From the NCBI RefSeq assembly GCF_000738005.1, contig NZ_JHAL01000001.1:369108-433107 (forward strand): a stretch of DNA of 64,000 nucleotides, given 5' to 3'. The stretch is from Bifidobacterium crudilactis. GTDB lineage: Bacteria; Actinomycetota; Actinomycetes; Actinomycetales; Bifidobacteriaceae. This document shows positions 1 to 8,532 of this stretch, one piece after another. Every line of letters starts with the position of its first letter. Positions within the stretch are counted from its first letter, which is position 1. The translations under genes and the position numbers were made by a program. The notes beneath the pieces were generated by a model. That model did no database searches. It had not been told where the DNA came from and worked only from the letters and a program-made list of their open reading frames with translations.

Positions 1-2505
1 CGTACCGCGCAGGCCAAGGACCTCATCGCCTTCACCAACAAGGTCAGCAGCGAACGCGGTGTCGAGAAGGTGTTCCTGGTGGGAGATTTCAACTCCTATG
101 AGGCCGAGGACCCTATTCAGGAGATACTCAACGCCGGATACACGAATATCAGTAACGACCTGGTCAGCGAGAAGAACGGCAAGTACAGCTACGCCTATGA
201 CGGCGGTGTCGGCTCGCTCGACCATGTCTTCGCTAACGCCGCAGCGGTCAAGATGGTGACCGGAGCCGACATCTGGAACATCAATTCCGTGGAATCGGTG
301 GCTCTGGAATATTCCAGATACAACTACAACATCACCAACCTATACAGCGACAACGTGTATCGCGCATCGGACCACGACCCCGTTGTGGTGGGTCTGAAGA
401 CCTCCGACGATGCAGCATCCACGAAGACCACGGTGAATCTGCTGGGCATCAACGATTTCCACGGGCGCATCGATGCCAACACGGTCAAATTCGCCGGAAC
501 CATCGAAGGTCTCAAAGCCCAATACCCGAACAACTCGCTGCTGATTTCGGCAGGCGACAACATCGGGGCCTCGCTGTTCGCCTCATCCGTGCAGAACGAT
601 GAGCCGACCCTGCAGGTGCTCAAAACCCTGGGGCTCAAAGTCTCCTCAGTGGGCAATCATGAATTCGACAAGGGTCTGAGCGACCTGACGGATCGCGTCG
701 AAAAATCGGCGAACTTCGACTATCTCGGCGCCAATGTGTACAAGAAAGGCACCAAGACGCCGGTGTTGAAGGAATACAGCATTCAGGAGGTCGACGGCGT
801 CAAGGTCGGTGTCATCGGAGCGGTCACTCAGGAAACACCCACCCTGGTTTCGCCCGGGGGAGTGTCCACCATCGATTTCGGTGATCCGGTCGAAGCGGTC
901 AACAGGGTCGCGGCGCAACTCAGCGACGGCGATGAGTCGAATGGCGAAGCGGATGTGATCGTCGCCGAATATCACGACGGTGCAGGTGCGGGCGAGCCCG
1001 ACGGCGCCACGCTCGAGCAGGAGATTGCGTCCAGCCCCGTATTCTCCAAAATCGTCAAGGACACCTCGTCAAAGGTATCGGCCATATTCACCGGTCACAC
1101 CCATAAGGAATACGCCTGGGAGCACAACGGTCGCCCGATCGTGCAGACCGGCGATTACGGCACGAACGTCGGCCAGATCGTCCTCGAATACGACAGTGCG
1201 ACGAAAGCAGCGACCGCGAAGCTCTACCGTAACGTGCCTCGCGTCACGACCGATGATGCCGAACTGGTCGCCCAGTATCCGGCCGTCGCCAAGGTCAAGA
1301 CCATCACCGACGAAGCGCTCGCCCATGCCAAGCAGAAGGGCGAGGAGAAGGTGGGGTCGGCTTCGACGGACATCACCACGGCCTTCGTCGACGGTAAGCG
1401 TGATGACCGCGCATCCGAATCCACACTGGGTAATCTGGTCGCCGATTCACTGCTCTCGTCGCTTGGCGACTCGGAGCGTGGCGGGGCCGAAATCGGGATC
1501 GTGAATCCCGGCGGCCTGCGCGACGAACTCTACAAGGGAGACATCACCTACGCCGAGGCGAACGCGGTGCTTCCCTTCCTGAACAATCTGTGGACGACGA
1601 CGCTGACCGGCGCCCAATTCAAGGAGGTGCTCGAAGAGCAGTGGCAGTTGGACGCCAAGGGCAATGTGCCTTCGCGACCATACCTGCAGCTCGGGGTTTC
1701 CAAGAACGTTTCGTACACCTATGACCCGGATGCGGCCCAAGGCAGCCACATCACGTCCATCACCGTCAACGGCAAGCCGATAGATATGAACGCCGAATAC
1801 CGCATAGGCTCCTTCAGCTTCCTGCTGCAGGGCGGCGACAACTTCCGCACGCTGGCCAAAGGCAAGGACACCAGGGATTCCGGTCTTGTGGACCGCGACG
1901 CCTGGATATCCTACATTTCGCAGAATTCGCCGCTTTCCGCAGATTACGCTCGGCGTTCGGTGGCGGTCAAAGGCCTGCCGAGCAGCGAAGTGAAGGCAGG
2001 AGCCAGCTTCACGGCGGACTTCTCCAAGCTCTCCCTGACCTCAGTGGGAGCTGCCCAGGAGACGCAGCTCGTGGCAAGCATCAACGGTGTGGAAGTCGGC
2101 AAGAGTGATGTCGCCGATGGAAACTCCCAGCTGACCGTGACTATTCCAGCCGGAATATCGGGTGGGCTGACCTTGCAGGTCAAAGGTGTGAGCACGGGTC
2201 TGACGATGAGCTATCCGTTGACCGTCGCCGCCGCTTCGAACGATGGCGGGACGAAGGAGGATCCCAAGCCTCAGAATCCGCAGGCTCCCCAGAACCCCTC
2301 GAAGGAGGGCGATGGGAAGACCCAAGGTGCCGATGCGGCGAAGACATCCGCCGAAGCCGGTGCGAACGCCGCCGCCAAGCGGAACCTGGCGACGACCGGA
2401 GCAGACGTGTCGCAGGCAGGGCTCATCGTTCTGGCCCTGTTCATGGCTTGGGGAGCCTGTGCACTCAGCGTGAAGGCCCTGCGTCAGCGCGACGGAACTC
2501 GCTGA
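1..2505 (+). CDS. Cell-wall-anchored nuclease / 5'-nucleotidase fusion (5' partial)
   Basis: The reading frame is open from base 1, so the N-terminus lies outside the window. The first ~135 codons are the end of an endonuclease/exonuclease/phosphatase domain (VGDFNS near codon 28, SDHDPVV near codon 123). They are followed by a calcineurin-like 5'-nucleotidase (INDFHG near codon 148, SAGDN, GNHEFDKG near codon 218, GHTHKEY near codon 365) and its C-terminal substrate domain. A Pro/Lys/Ala-rich spacer leads to LATTG (about codon 796), a hydrophobic helix and a basic tail, which is a sortase-type anchor with a non-standard motif. By family knowledge such ExeM/NucH-like proteins degrade extracellular DNA and dephosphorylate nucleotides for uptake. 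A strong hairpin follows the stop. Confidence 0.9.
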   Translation, partial: RTAQAKDLIAFTNKVSSERGVEKVFLVGDFNSYEAEDPIQEILNAGYTNISNDLVSEKNGKYSYAYDGGVGSLDHVFANAAAVKMVTGADIWNINSVESVALEYSRYNYNITNLYSDNVYRASDHDPVVVGLKTSDDAASTKTTVNLLGINDFHGRIDANTVKFAGTIEGLKAQYPNNSLLISAGDNIGASLFASSVQNDEPTLQVLKTLGLKVSSVGNHEFDKGLSDLTDRVEKSANFDYLGANVYKKGTKTPVLKEYSIQEVDGVKVGVIGAVTQETPTLVSPGGVSTIDFGDPVEAVNRVAAQLSDGDESNGEADVIVAEYHDGAGAGEPDGATLEQEIASSPVFSKIVKDTSSKVSAIFTGHTHKEYAWEHNGRPIVQTGDYGTNVGQIVLEYDSATKAATAKLYRNVPRVTTDDAELVAQYPAVAKVKTITDEALAHAKQKGEEKVGSASTDITTAFVDGKRDDRASESTLGNLVADSLLSSLGDSERGGAEIGIVNPGGLRDELYKGDITYAEANAVLPFLNNLWTTTLTGAQFKEVLEEQWQLDAKGNVPSRPYLQLGVSKNVSYTYDPDAAQGSHITSITVNGKPIDMNAEYRIGSFSFLLQGGDNFRTLAKGKDTRDSGLVDRDAWISYISQNSPLSADYARRSVAVKGLPSSEVKAGASFTADFSKLSLTSVGAAQETQLVASINGVEVGKSDVADGNSQLTVTIPAGISGGLTLQVKGVSTGLTMSYPLTVAAASNDGGTKEDPKPQNPQAPQNPSKEGDGKTQGADAAKTSAEAGANAAAKRNLATTGADVSQAGLIVLALFMAWGACALSVKALRQRDGTR

Positions 2506-2564
2506 CCGAAACACTCGCTGGCCGACATGTCCGCTGAGCGAGTGCAGGAGCAGTAGCCGGCATC

Positions 2565-2598
2565 GGACCCGCCCACAGTTGATACTGCGGGCGGGTCC
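2565..2598 (+). terminator. Hairpin terminator after the nucleotidase gene
   Basis: GGACCCGCCC at 2565-2574 pairs perfectly with GGGCGGGTCC at 2589-2598, and inner CAGT/ACTG extends the stem. No T-run follows, so it may also act as an mRNA-stabilising stem. It lies 60 bases after the stop of the nucleotidase gene. Confidence 0.7.
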
Positions 2599-2667
2599 TG
2601 CCCGTGTTGGCGGCAATAATCGTCCGTTTTGCCCTGGATATCGCACCATCCGCCCGAATTTTTCGTG

Positions 2668-2776
2668 TGTGTAGGGATTCTGGCGTGCATAAGGCCTACC
2701 TCGAATCAAGTAATGGCGGAATTGCGGCATTCTTAAACTCAGCAATAGGTGGTCTCAGCATCAATCCCTACACAAA
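2668..2776. repeat. Dispersed inverted-repeat element, copy 1
   Basis: Left end TGTGTAGGGATT (2668-2679) and right end AATCCCTACACAAA (2763-2776) form terminal inverted repeats around an 83-nt interior. Two further copies lie at 31211-31320 and 50953-51069 with interiors of 82 and 83 nt. Read in reverse complement, the interior of this copy shares AAGAA and an ATTCCGCSATTAC core with copy 2 at the same offsets, and CGCCATTA with copy 3. Together with the terminator it fills most of the gap between the nucleotidase and DsbA-like genes. No ORF is seen inside. Confidence 0.75.
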
Positions 2777-2866
2777 TATGCTCTCACTGCATGTTCGGGG
2801 TACCGTTGTGATGGCCGATGCCCATGATTACTTGAAGCTGTGATATTCGAACGCGAGAAGGGAAGC

Positions 2867-3736
2867 GTGACCGTGACAAGACCTGCAACAGGCAAGGATG
2901 AGAAGCTCGAAGCACTGAAGGCTGAACGCAGAAAGCAGACGCTTATTGGAGCACTGGTCTGTGCACTGGTTGTCGCGCTGGCGCTGGTGATTTTCGTGGT
3001 CGTGCACTCGCAACCGCAATCGGGCACTGCGGTCGACCAGGCCTATGCCAAACTGCAGCAGGTCACCGATAAGCCAAGCATTGCCACGAAGCAGGGTGGC
3101 GTGCTGATTTCCGCGGACGGCACCCCCAAGAAACATGTGCCCACAATCGAGATGTACCTCGACCCCTTGTGCCCGGCATGCGCTCAGGTGGACCGTGCGC
3201 TGAACCCGACTTTGCAGAAGCTTTTCGAGGCAGGGCAGATTAATGTCGATGTTCATGCGGTGACCTTCCTCAACCGTGCATCGAGCGATAAGTACTCGAC
3301 CCGTGCGGCCTCGTCTCTGGCGTATGTGGCGGAACACGACCCGAAGCATGCGATTGCTTTCATCGGTGAGCTCTACGCCGAGGATTATCTGCCATCCGAA
3401 AGCAACTACACCTCTACCAGCGACGCTCAGATCGCGCAGCAGGCCGTCAAGGCGGGAGTCAGCCAGGGTATCGCAGAGGCCTCCGTTACCAGTGGGTATG
3501 GGAGTTGGGTCGATAGAGCAACCACGTACACGATTGACCGCACGGAACTCATTCAGAACGGCAGCAGCGGCTTCACCACACCTCTGTTCAGAATCAACGG
3601 CCATATCTGGGAGCGGCAGCAGATTGACAATGCCGACCTTCCCGAGGCTTTTGCCAAGAGCCTGGGTCTCTCGGCGTCGGATGTCGGCAACGCCAAGGTG
3701 CTGCCAAGCATCGGTGCCGATGGTGCGATTGCCTGA
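2867..3736 (+). CDS. Membrane-anchored DsbA-like thiol-disulfide oxidoreductase
   Basis: A protein of about 289 residues: a short basic cytoplasmic stretch, one membrane helix (about residues 25-47), then an extracytoplasmic thioredoxin fold with the redox motif CPAC (Cys102 and Cys105) in the setting DPLCPACAQ. This matches the DSBA-like thioredoxin family (DsbA_oxidored/Thioredoxin_4), which forms or shuffles disulfides in exported proteins. The GTG at 2867 has a purine-rich RBS (GAGAAGGGAAG) just upstream; a GTG at 2840 is also in frame but lacks an RBS. No partner such as DsbB/VKOR is seen nearby, so the electron acceptor is unknown. Confidence 0.82.
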   Translation: MTVTRPATGKDEKLEALKAERRKQTLIGALVCALVVALALVIFVVVHSQPQSGTAVDQAYAKLQQVTDKPSIATKQGGVLISADGTPKKHVPTIEMYLDPLCPACAQVDRALNPTLQKLFEAGQINVDVHAVTFLNRASSDKYSTRAASSLAYVAEHDPKHAIAFIGELYAEDYLPSESNYTSTSDAQIAQQAVKAGVSQGIAEASVTSGYGSWVDRATTYTIDRTELIQNGSSGFTTPLFRINGHIWERQQIDNADLPEAFAKSLGLSASDVGNAKVLPSIGADGAIA

Positions 3737-3737
3737 T

Positions 3738-3769
3738 GTGAGCGTGTGAGCGTGTCAGAGTGTCAGGGT
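3738..3769. repeat. 8-bp tandem repeat immediately after the stop codon
   Basis: Four 8-base units (GTGAGCGT, GTGAGCGT, GTCAGAGT, GTCAGGGT) begin two bases after the TGA of the DsbA-like gene. The arrangement resembles the 9-unit repeat that begins inside the nadS stop region. Confidence 0.6.
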
Positions 3770-3852
3770 GCTCCGGAGGAAAGTTCACTGAATGCGAACG
3801 AGTAGCCCTGCCTTTACGATGCGAAGACAGGGAATCCGGTTCAGGATGATAT

Positions 3853-3896
3853 ATCGGATGTACAAAAAATCGTACATCGGATGTACAAAAAATCGT
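3853..3896. repeat. 21-bp direct repeat with internal palindromes, convergent gap
   Basis: The 21-base sequence at 3853-3873 recurs exactly at 3876-3896. The key core is GGATGTACAAAAAATCG. The junction forms the palindrome GTACAT-CGG-ATGTAC (3872-3886). The repeat lies between the 3' ends of two converging genes, where a promoter operator would not be expected. Function unknown. Confidence 0.6.
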
Positions 3897-3949
3897 TTTG
3901 CGAGCATTGGCTGAACAGATGACTTGCTTTCGTGAGGCGAAGGCCAGTG

Positions 3950-4486
3950 CTAGAAATCGGTCGACTGAGGGGTCGCCGCGTTCAGTTTCTTCCATTTTCT
4001 GATTTTGGTGCGGAAGGATGTGAAAGGAGCGACGGTGTTGATGTGTATCCACTTCCACACCGGCCAGTTGGCGGGAGTCGAAGCAGCCCATGCTCTGCCG
4101 CCGGCTGTGAACAGTTCGGTGTCTGAGTAGGAGTCGGTCATCGAAATCATCTCGTCGACAGTTTCTCGGAATTGTGCGGTGAGTTCTGCAATGCCGCAAT
4201 CGGCATATTCGTCATAGAAATGCTGGTACAGTCCGCCGAGAGCATTCCATCGGTATTCCGGATGGGGAGTCACCACCTTGTGGCCTTCGCTCTCTTCCCG
4301 CTCCCATCCGAGCAGCAGGCGCATCCAGCCGAGTTGGTAGGCAATCATCTGAGCGGGAGTCCGGTCAACACCGTCAACAATCAGGTCTTTTTCGGTGTCT
4401 GTCACCTCCGAGAATTCATTGATGAACAGCTCTGCCCGTTTGCGGATTTCACCGATGAGTTCCTGTTTGCCGTCGTATGCTCGCAT
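3950..4486 (-). CDS. ClbS/DfsB family four-helix bundle protein
   Basis: About 178 residues, helical throughout, with the family pattern (R)TPAQMIAYQLGW near residue 40, LGWEREE, and PVWKWIHINTVAPF near the end. This is the ClbS/DfsB (DUF1706) family in the DinB-like fold. ClbS itself is a resistance protein against colibactin, but most homologues are uncharacterised and no metal ligands are assigned here. The ATG at 4486 is preferred because an AGAGGA RBS lies 9 bases upstream; the ATG at 4495 abuts that RBS. Confidence 0.78.
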   Translation of the reverse strand: MRAYDGKQELIGEIRKRAELFINEFSEVTDTEKDLIVDGVDRTPAQMIAYQLGWMRLLLGWEREESEGHKVVTPHPEYRWNALGGLYQHFYDEYADCGIAELTAQFRETVDEMISMTDSYSDTELFTAGGRAWAASTPANWPVWKWIHINTVAPFTSFRTKIRKWKKLNAATPQSTDF

Positions 4487-4808
4487 CGCCTGCATTCCTC
4501 TCGCGTGTAGGTCCGTGGTCGTACCGTCCTCACCTGAATCCTACCGAATGCATATGCAAAACCAGTGGGAAATGACAGCTGCAGATGTGGAATTACAGAA
4601 TGAGATGCCGTGCTTCGTCCCACATGTATCGCATGTATCTGCGTTCTGTGTCAGTAGAGTCTCGATTCATGGCGATGAATCAAACGCGCCGACAGCATCG
4701 TCGGTTTCGGATTCCATCCGAACGGCACCCTCAACGGGTGCATGGGTTTTATGATGTATATTAGCCAAGCTGATTATAATAATACGACATGACCAGAAAG
4801 GAAGCCTA
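4487..4808. promoter_or_regulatory. Divergent gap before the EPS locus with a TATAAT promoter
   Basis: No gene is seen. A small stem GCACCC/GGGTGC (4725-4741) followed by ATGGGTTTT precedes an AT-rich stretch with a perfect -10 TATAAT at 4775-4780, about 29 bases ahead of the GTG start at 4809. No good -35 is visible. The sequence turns clearly AT-rich here, marking the left edge of the EPS locus. Confidence 0.5.
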
Positions 4809-6014
4809 GTGGATGCGGTGTTCCTGTTTGTGACGATGGTCATCCCCAAGGCGGGTGCGGTAGTCCTTGGTTTGCCGCTCACCCTGAATCTCTTGCTGCT
4901 GTTGTGCGTGGTTATGATCAACGTAAATCATGCCATTCTGGCGGTGCAGTCTTTCAAGGATTTCGGCGTCGTCTATGTGATGCTGGGCATATTCGTCGTG
5001 ACTACGATGTGCCTGAGTCTGGCGTCCGGTGTGAGTCCTTTTCAGTTGTCCCAGATGCTGGTAGTCCTCATCTCGCCGCTTGCGGCGGTTTCAGTATCGC
5101 GCATTCGACCTGAGCTGATGTTCAAACTGGTGTGTGTCGCAGTGATAGTGGTGAACGCGTATGGCATGATTCAGTTCATCGGGGGCATCAGCAGAATGAC
5201 GATACCTGGTCTGACAGTTACCTATGGTCAAAATATTGAGATGAAGAACATTGGGTACGACGGTTCTACCGACGGAGGAAACAAGATTCCGTCGACCTAC
5301 CAGAACGGCAACAGCGTCGGCATCTTCAATGTGCTGGCGGTCTCGTATCTGCTGTCCTTCGTTTCCCTGGGCCTCTGGAAACGAACCCGAATTCTCGGCG
5401 TCATGTGTGGCCTTGTTGGATTGCTGCTCTGTGGTTCACGCTCGATACTCATCCCCTTCGTAGTGGCGTTCGCGGTGATGATTACAGCGTTTCTGAAGGA
5501 ACTCCCCAAAGGCAGAAGAACAACCGCAACAACTGTTGTGACGGTCGGCAGTCTTGTGTTGCTTGTGCTTCTCGCCTTTCAACGGACCATCCTCGAACAG
5601 TTCTGGCAGAGAAACATTTGGCAGACCATCGAGGACCCGACTGCAGCAGGAAGGACAGGACAATGGGCGAGTTCCATCAAGGCAATGCACTCGCTTGACC
5701 TGCCGCAACTGCTCAGGCTCTTCGCTTTCGGTAAGGATTCCTCGATGCAGATAGGGGGAGAGGGGCTTCCTGCATTCTTCTTCACTTTCGGTATCGTCGC
5801 TACCGTACTGTTCTATGGCGGGCTGATGTTGGTTGTGTATCGTTGCTGGAATTTCAGGAGCGGCCGGCCCTTAGCGCTTGGGCTGCTTTGCGTCGTTGTG
5901 GCTTTCTGTGTGGACACCACGTATTTCTATCCCCCGAATCTGATGATGTTCTTCATCTTCGCGATGACGGTGGTGCGGGTACGTGATGGTGAGTCGAATC
6001 CGGTCCTCGTCTAG
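4809..6014 (+). CDS. O-antigen ligase / Wzy-type polysaccharide polymerase
   Basis: A 401-residue integral membrane protein with roughly ten hydrophobic helices and a central extracytoplasmic loop (about residues 130-180) containing STYQNGNSVGIF, followed by LLCGSRS. This loop-and-helix pattern is that of the Wzy_C/O-antigen ligase family, which joins lipid-linked repeat units outside the membrane. The GTG at 4809 has AAGGAAG four bases upstream. It is the only polymerase candidate in the EPS locus, so it is most likely the repeat-unit polymerase, with family support but no direct proof of ligase versus polymerase activity. Confidence 0.78.
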   Translation: MDAVFLFVTMVIPKAGAVVLGLPLTLNLLLLLCVVMINVNHAILAVQSFKDFGVVYVMLGIFVVTTMCLSLASGVSPFQLSQMLVVLISPLAAVSVSRIRPELMFKLVCVAVIVVNAYGMIQFIGGISRMTIPGLTVTYGQNIEMKNIGYDGSTDGGNKIPSTYQNGNSVGIFNVLAVSYLLSFVSLGLWKRTRILGVMCGLVGLLLCGSRSILIPFVVAFAVMITAFLKELPKGRRTTATTVVTVGSLVLLVLLAFQRTILEQFWQRNIWQTIEDPTAAGRTGQWASSIKAMHSLDLPQLLRLFAFGKDSSMQIGGEGLPAFFFTFGIVATVLFYGGLMLVVYRCWNFRSGRPLALGLLCVVVAFCVDTTYFYPPNLMMFFIFAMTVVRVRDGESNPVLV

Positions 6015-6037
6015 GAACTGGGCTCCAGTCCGCCACT

Positions 6038-7225
6038 CTATTCTTTTGGGCCTTCGGGGTTGCTATTCCGAGAACGGTGTTCTGATAGGCGCACTTGCCA
6101 AGTATGAACCAGGTCAAACAATCGATTGAAGAGTCTGCCTTTATGCCGGTCGATGGTGATGGCAAAGAGTGGTTGTCTGATGAGGATGTCAATGAGGATG
6201 CCAAATAGAGTGATGAGTATTATGACTCCGAAGGCATAGGGAAACAACCACGGTGACCGGTACCATTCCCCCACAGGGAACAGGTGCTCCCATAGCAACT
6301 GTCTGACGCTGGGATACACGTGGATCAGGTACACGGCGAAGGTTCCCGATGACAAAACGTTGACGACTCGGCTGGTGAAGTGCATCCGTGAGCATATGAG
6401 AAGCAGCCCAAGCGCGATTGACAATGTAATCGGACTCAGGGGTATCGATGCGATTCTTCCTCCGGTTACAGGCTCATTGAGAAATTCTCCGATGATATCC
6501 ATAACGTATACGCTCAGCAAATTCAACGTGACGCCAAATGCCAGCATAGCGTAGGAACATTTTTTTGAGAGTATAAATCTCGGTCGATACCATCTAATAA
6601 AGGCAATGATTATGTAGATGACCACGAATCTTGTGATGCCTGGGAGAGTATCCAGAGCATAGCCGAGGATTACAGGTTGAATGCTGAAAAAGGCCAGAGA
6701 AAGAACGATAAGCATCGCGTGATTTCGTTTGGACAGCGCTCTGAGGCCTTGGGTCAGAAAGGGCCAAAGGAACAGGAATTGCAGATAGCTCGTCACATAC
6801 CACCACAAGTTGGTTGATGAAGGGAAGAGCGAACTGAGCATCAATGAAAATGACGCCTGTTTGGTGGTCAAAGTCGTTATTGCGAACAGGCAGATTGAGT
6901 AACAAAGAACCTGTCGCTCCAGTAGCCATGCTTTGCGTGAGGCTCGTTTTAGCGAGACATGCTCTAGGCAAAGGAACCACGAGGAAATCATGAATAGTAA
7001 TGTCACACCAAGTTGGCCCGTTGGAGCGAAAAGCGACTGCACTATGAATTTTGTAAGGTCAAATGGCTGATGTTCGAAGGAAAAGGAAGCGGTGTTTTGG
7101 CTCAGGGATGAGAAGTGGGCGCCTACGATTGCCAGCATCGCGATAATGCGAAGCGCCTCAAAGGGCGACTGGCGAACCGTTCTGGCGAACCGTTCTTCGC
7201 GGGGGGGGGGGCTGGGCAAGGGCAT
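6038..7225 (-). CDS. EPS acyltransferase (acyltransferase 3 family) with an 11-C coding tract
   Basis: A 395-residue membrane protein with about ten helices, opening with FEALRIIAMLAIVGAHF, the typical acyltransferase-3 start with its conserved histidine. Such enzymes acetylate or otherwise acylate surface sugars. The ATG at 7225 is preferred because AGAGG lies 7 bases upstream; longer in-frame starts have no RBS. Codons 5-9 run through 11 consecutive C residues (11 G on the plus strand, 7201-7211). In the given sequence the tract is in frame; a change of one base would shift the frame within ten codons of the start. The gene lies opposite the polymerase gene, in the AT-rich part of the EPS locus. 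Confidence 0.85.
   Translation of the reverse strand: MPLPSPPPREERFARTVRQSPFEALRIIAMLAIVGAHFSSLSQNTASFSFEHQPFDLTKFIVQSLFAPTGQLGVTLLFMISSWFLCLEHVSLKRASRKAWLLERQVLCYSICLFAITTLTTKQASFSLMLSSLFPSSTNLWWYVTSYLQFLFLWPFLTQGLRALSKRNHAMLIVLSLAFFSIQPVILGYALDTLPGITRFVVIYIIIAFIRWYRPRFILSKKCSYAMLAFGVTLNLLSVYVMDIIGEFLNEPVTGGRIASIPLSPITLSIALGLLLICSRMHFTSRVVNVLSSGTFAVYLIHVYPSVRQLLWEHLFPVGEWYRSPWLFPYAFGVIILITLFGILIDILIRQPLFAITIDRHKGRLFNRLFDLVHTWQVRLSEHRSRNSNPEGPKE
7201..7211. repeat. 11-base poly-G tract in a coding start
   Basis: Eleven G residues in a row, the longest G or C run seen in the window. It sits between the start codon and the first membrane helix of the acyltransferase gene. Tracts of this length are prone to slipped-strand mispairing, and also to sequencing error. 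Confidence 0.9.
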
Positions 7226-7252
7226 GAGCGAACCTCTGGCGTAAGGCATTCG

Positions 7253-7280
7253 ATTATAAATATATACAGTATATATGAAA
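7253..7280 (-). promoter_or_regulatory. Promoter and perfect palindrome upstream of the acyltransferase
   Basis: On the minus strand a perfect TATAAT (7253-7258) and a TTTCAT-like -35 (7275-7280) are 16 bases apart. The spacer contains almost all of a perfect 8-1-8 palindrome, ATATATAC-A-GTATATAT (7260-7276). The position suits a repressor or activator operator, which is inference. Confidence 0.5.
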
Positions 7281-7460
7281 TTGTGCCGTTGTGATTCAGG
7301 CCCTGTCTGAGGTCGCCGAGAGGGATGCATTTTTGCTAATTCGACAAGTATGCAACCGCAGCACCAGATGAAGTAGCAACAAACAAGGTAGTGAAACTTT
7401 CAAGAATTCCGTTTCGGTGAAGCTCCAGATTGTACTGTTGCGACAGGTTTCAAATATCTC

Positions 7461-8531
7461 TTAGCTATGTTTTTCGACTCGCGTTTGGTATGCAGCCAAT
7501 AGTTCTATGAGTTTTTCTAGTTGTTGTAGTGATAACGCACTGGTGTTGCCGGCATCGTATCCATCGGCATATTCTTTCTGGAAGACGCTGAGTTTCTCGA
7601 AAATCGGGATTGGCACTACCTTGCAGTCGTATTCCAGACCGAGTATGCATGCATGCATCCGGCAAGAGACGACGAGTTGGGTTTTCGAGAGTAGGGCGAT
7701 AAACGAAGTGAGGCTTGGGGCATCGATATATCTTGCATCAAGACCATGCTCAGTCGCATACCGAGCTAGTCTGTTGGCGGTATCTACATCCTCACGTGTC
7801 GTTGTGGTGAAAGCAACTCTGGCTGTGGGAGAGGTGTGCTGTGTTATAAGGCGCAATATGTAATCGAAATACTCCTCCTCTGAGGCCACACCGAGGAATG
7901 TCGATAAAGAAACCGAATATGCCATCGGTACGCATAGCGTTAGGTCCCGCTTGTACTGGACAGAGGTATCTTCAGAGGCAATCGAGCGGTAAGAGAAAAC
8001 AACGTCGGGCGCATACTGAACATCACTGATATGAAAAGCGTCCTGTAGAAAATTCTGTGTTGAGTGGTCTCGTACAGATATATAAGAGCATTTTTCTAGC
8101 GCCTGAATATATCTGCTATCAAAACGTGGGTGTCGCGTGGAGTCGCGGCTGACGCCGACGACAACAATCGGGATGCCGCGTTTGTGCAATTCTCTGGTCC
8201 AGCAGAAGAACGCCGAGTTCAGACCCGGATGTTGCCCTATAAGCAGTTCACCGCCACCGATGACTGCGGCGGTGACGGCATCGGTTTTCAGGTATCGTCG
8301 TATCCGCAAGGTGTTTAGTAGGTCAAGTATCGCTTCGATGTGTAATACGCACTTTCCGACGAATGATCTGATCGGCAATGGAAGATGTGAGAAGTACTCC
8401 ACACGGTCTTCGAAAGGCCTGCAGATTACATCGATATCGTGGTTCTTCAGGAATGTTGTAATGACTGTGTTGATGGCGACGTCCCCGAGGTTCGAAGTAT
8501 GTCCCTGATTGATGAGCAATACTCGTGGCAT
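7461..8531 (-). CDS. Polysaccharide pyruvyl transferase family protein
   Basis: About 356 residues from the ATG at 8531, opening with MPRVLLINQGHTSNLGDVAI, the glycine/asparagine start seen in PF04230 enzymes. IGGGELL and RDHSTQNFL follow, with VVSCRMHACILGLEYDCKVVPI near the C-terminus. These enzymes add a ketal-linked pyruvate from phosphoenolpyruvate to sugars of surface polymers and give them negative charge. The start codon nearly abuts the stop of the preceding glycosyltransferase gene (stop ends at 8533), with AAAGG 9 bases upstream, so the two are probably translationally coupled. Confidence 0.82.
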   Translation of the reverse strand: MPRVLLINQGHTSNLGDVAINTVITTFLKNHDIDVICRPFEDRVEYFSHLPLPIRSFVGKCVLHIEAILDLLNTLRIRRYLKTDAVTAAVIGGGELLIGQHPGLNSAFFCWTRELHKRGIPIVVVGVSRDSTRHPRFDSRYIQALEKCSYISVRDHSTQNFLQDAFHISDVQYAPDVVFSYRSIASEDTSVQYKRDLTLCVPMAYSVSLSTFLGVASEEEYFDYILRLITQHTSPTARVAFTTTTREDVDTANRLARYATEHGLDARYIDAPSLTSFIALLSKTQLVVSCRMHACILGLEYDCKVVPIPIFEKLSVFQKEYADGYDAGNTSALSLQQLEKLIELLAAYQTRVEKHS

Positions 8532-8532
8532 G

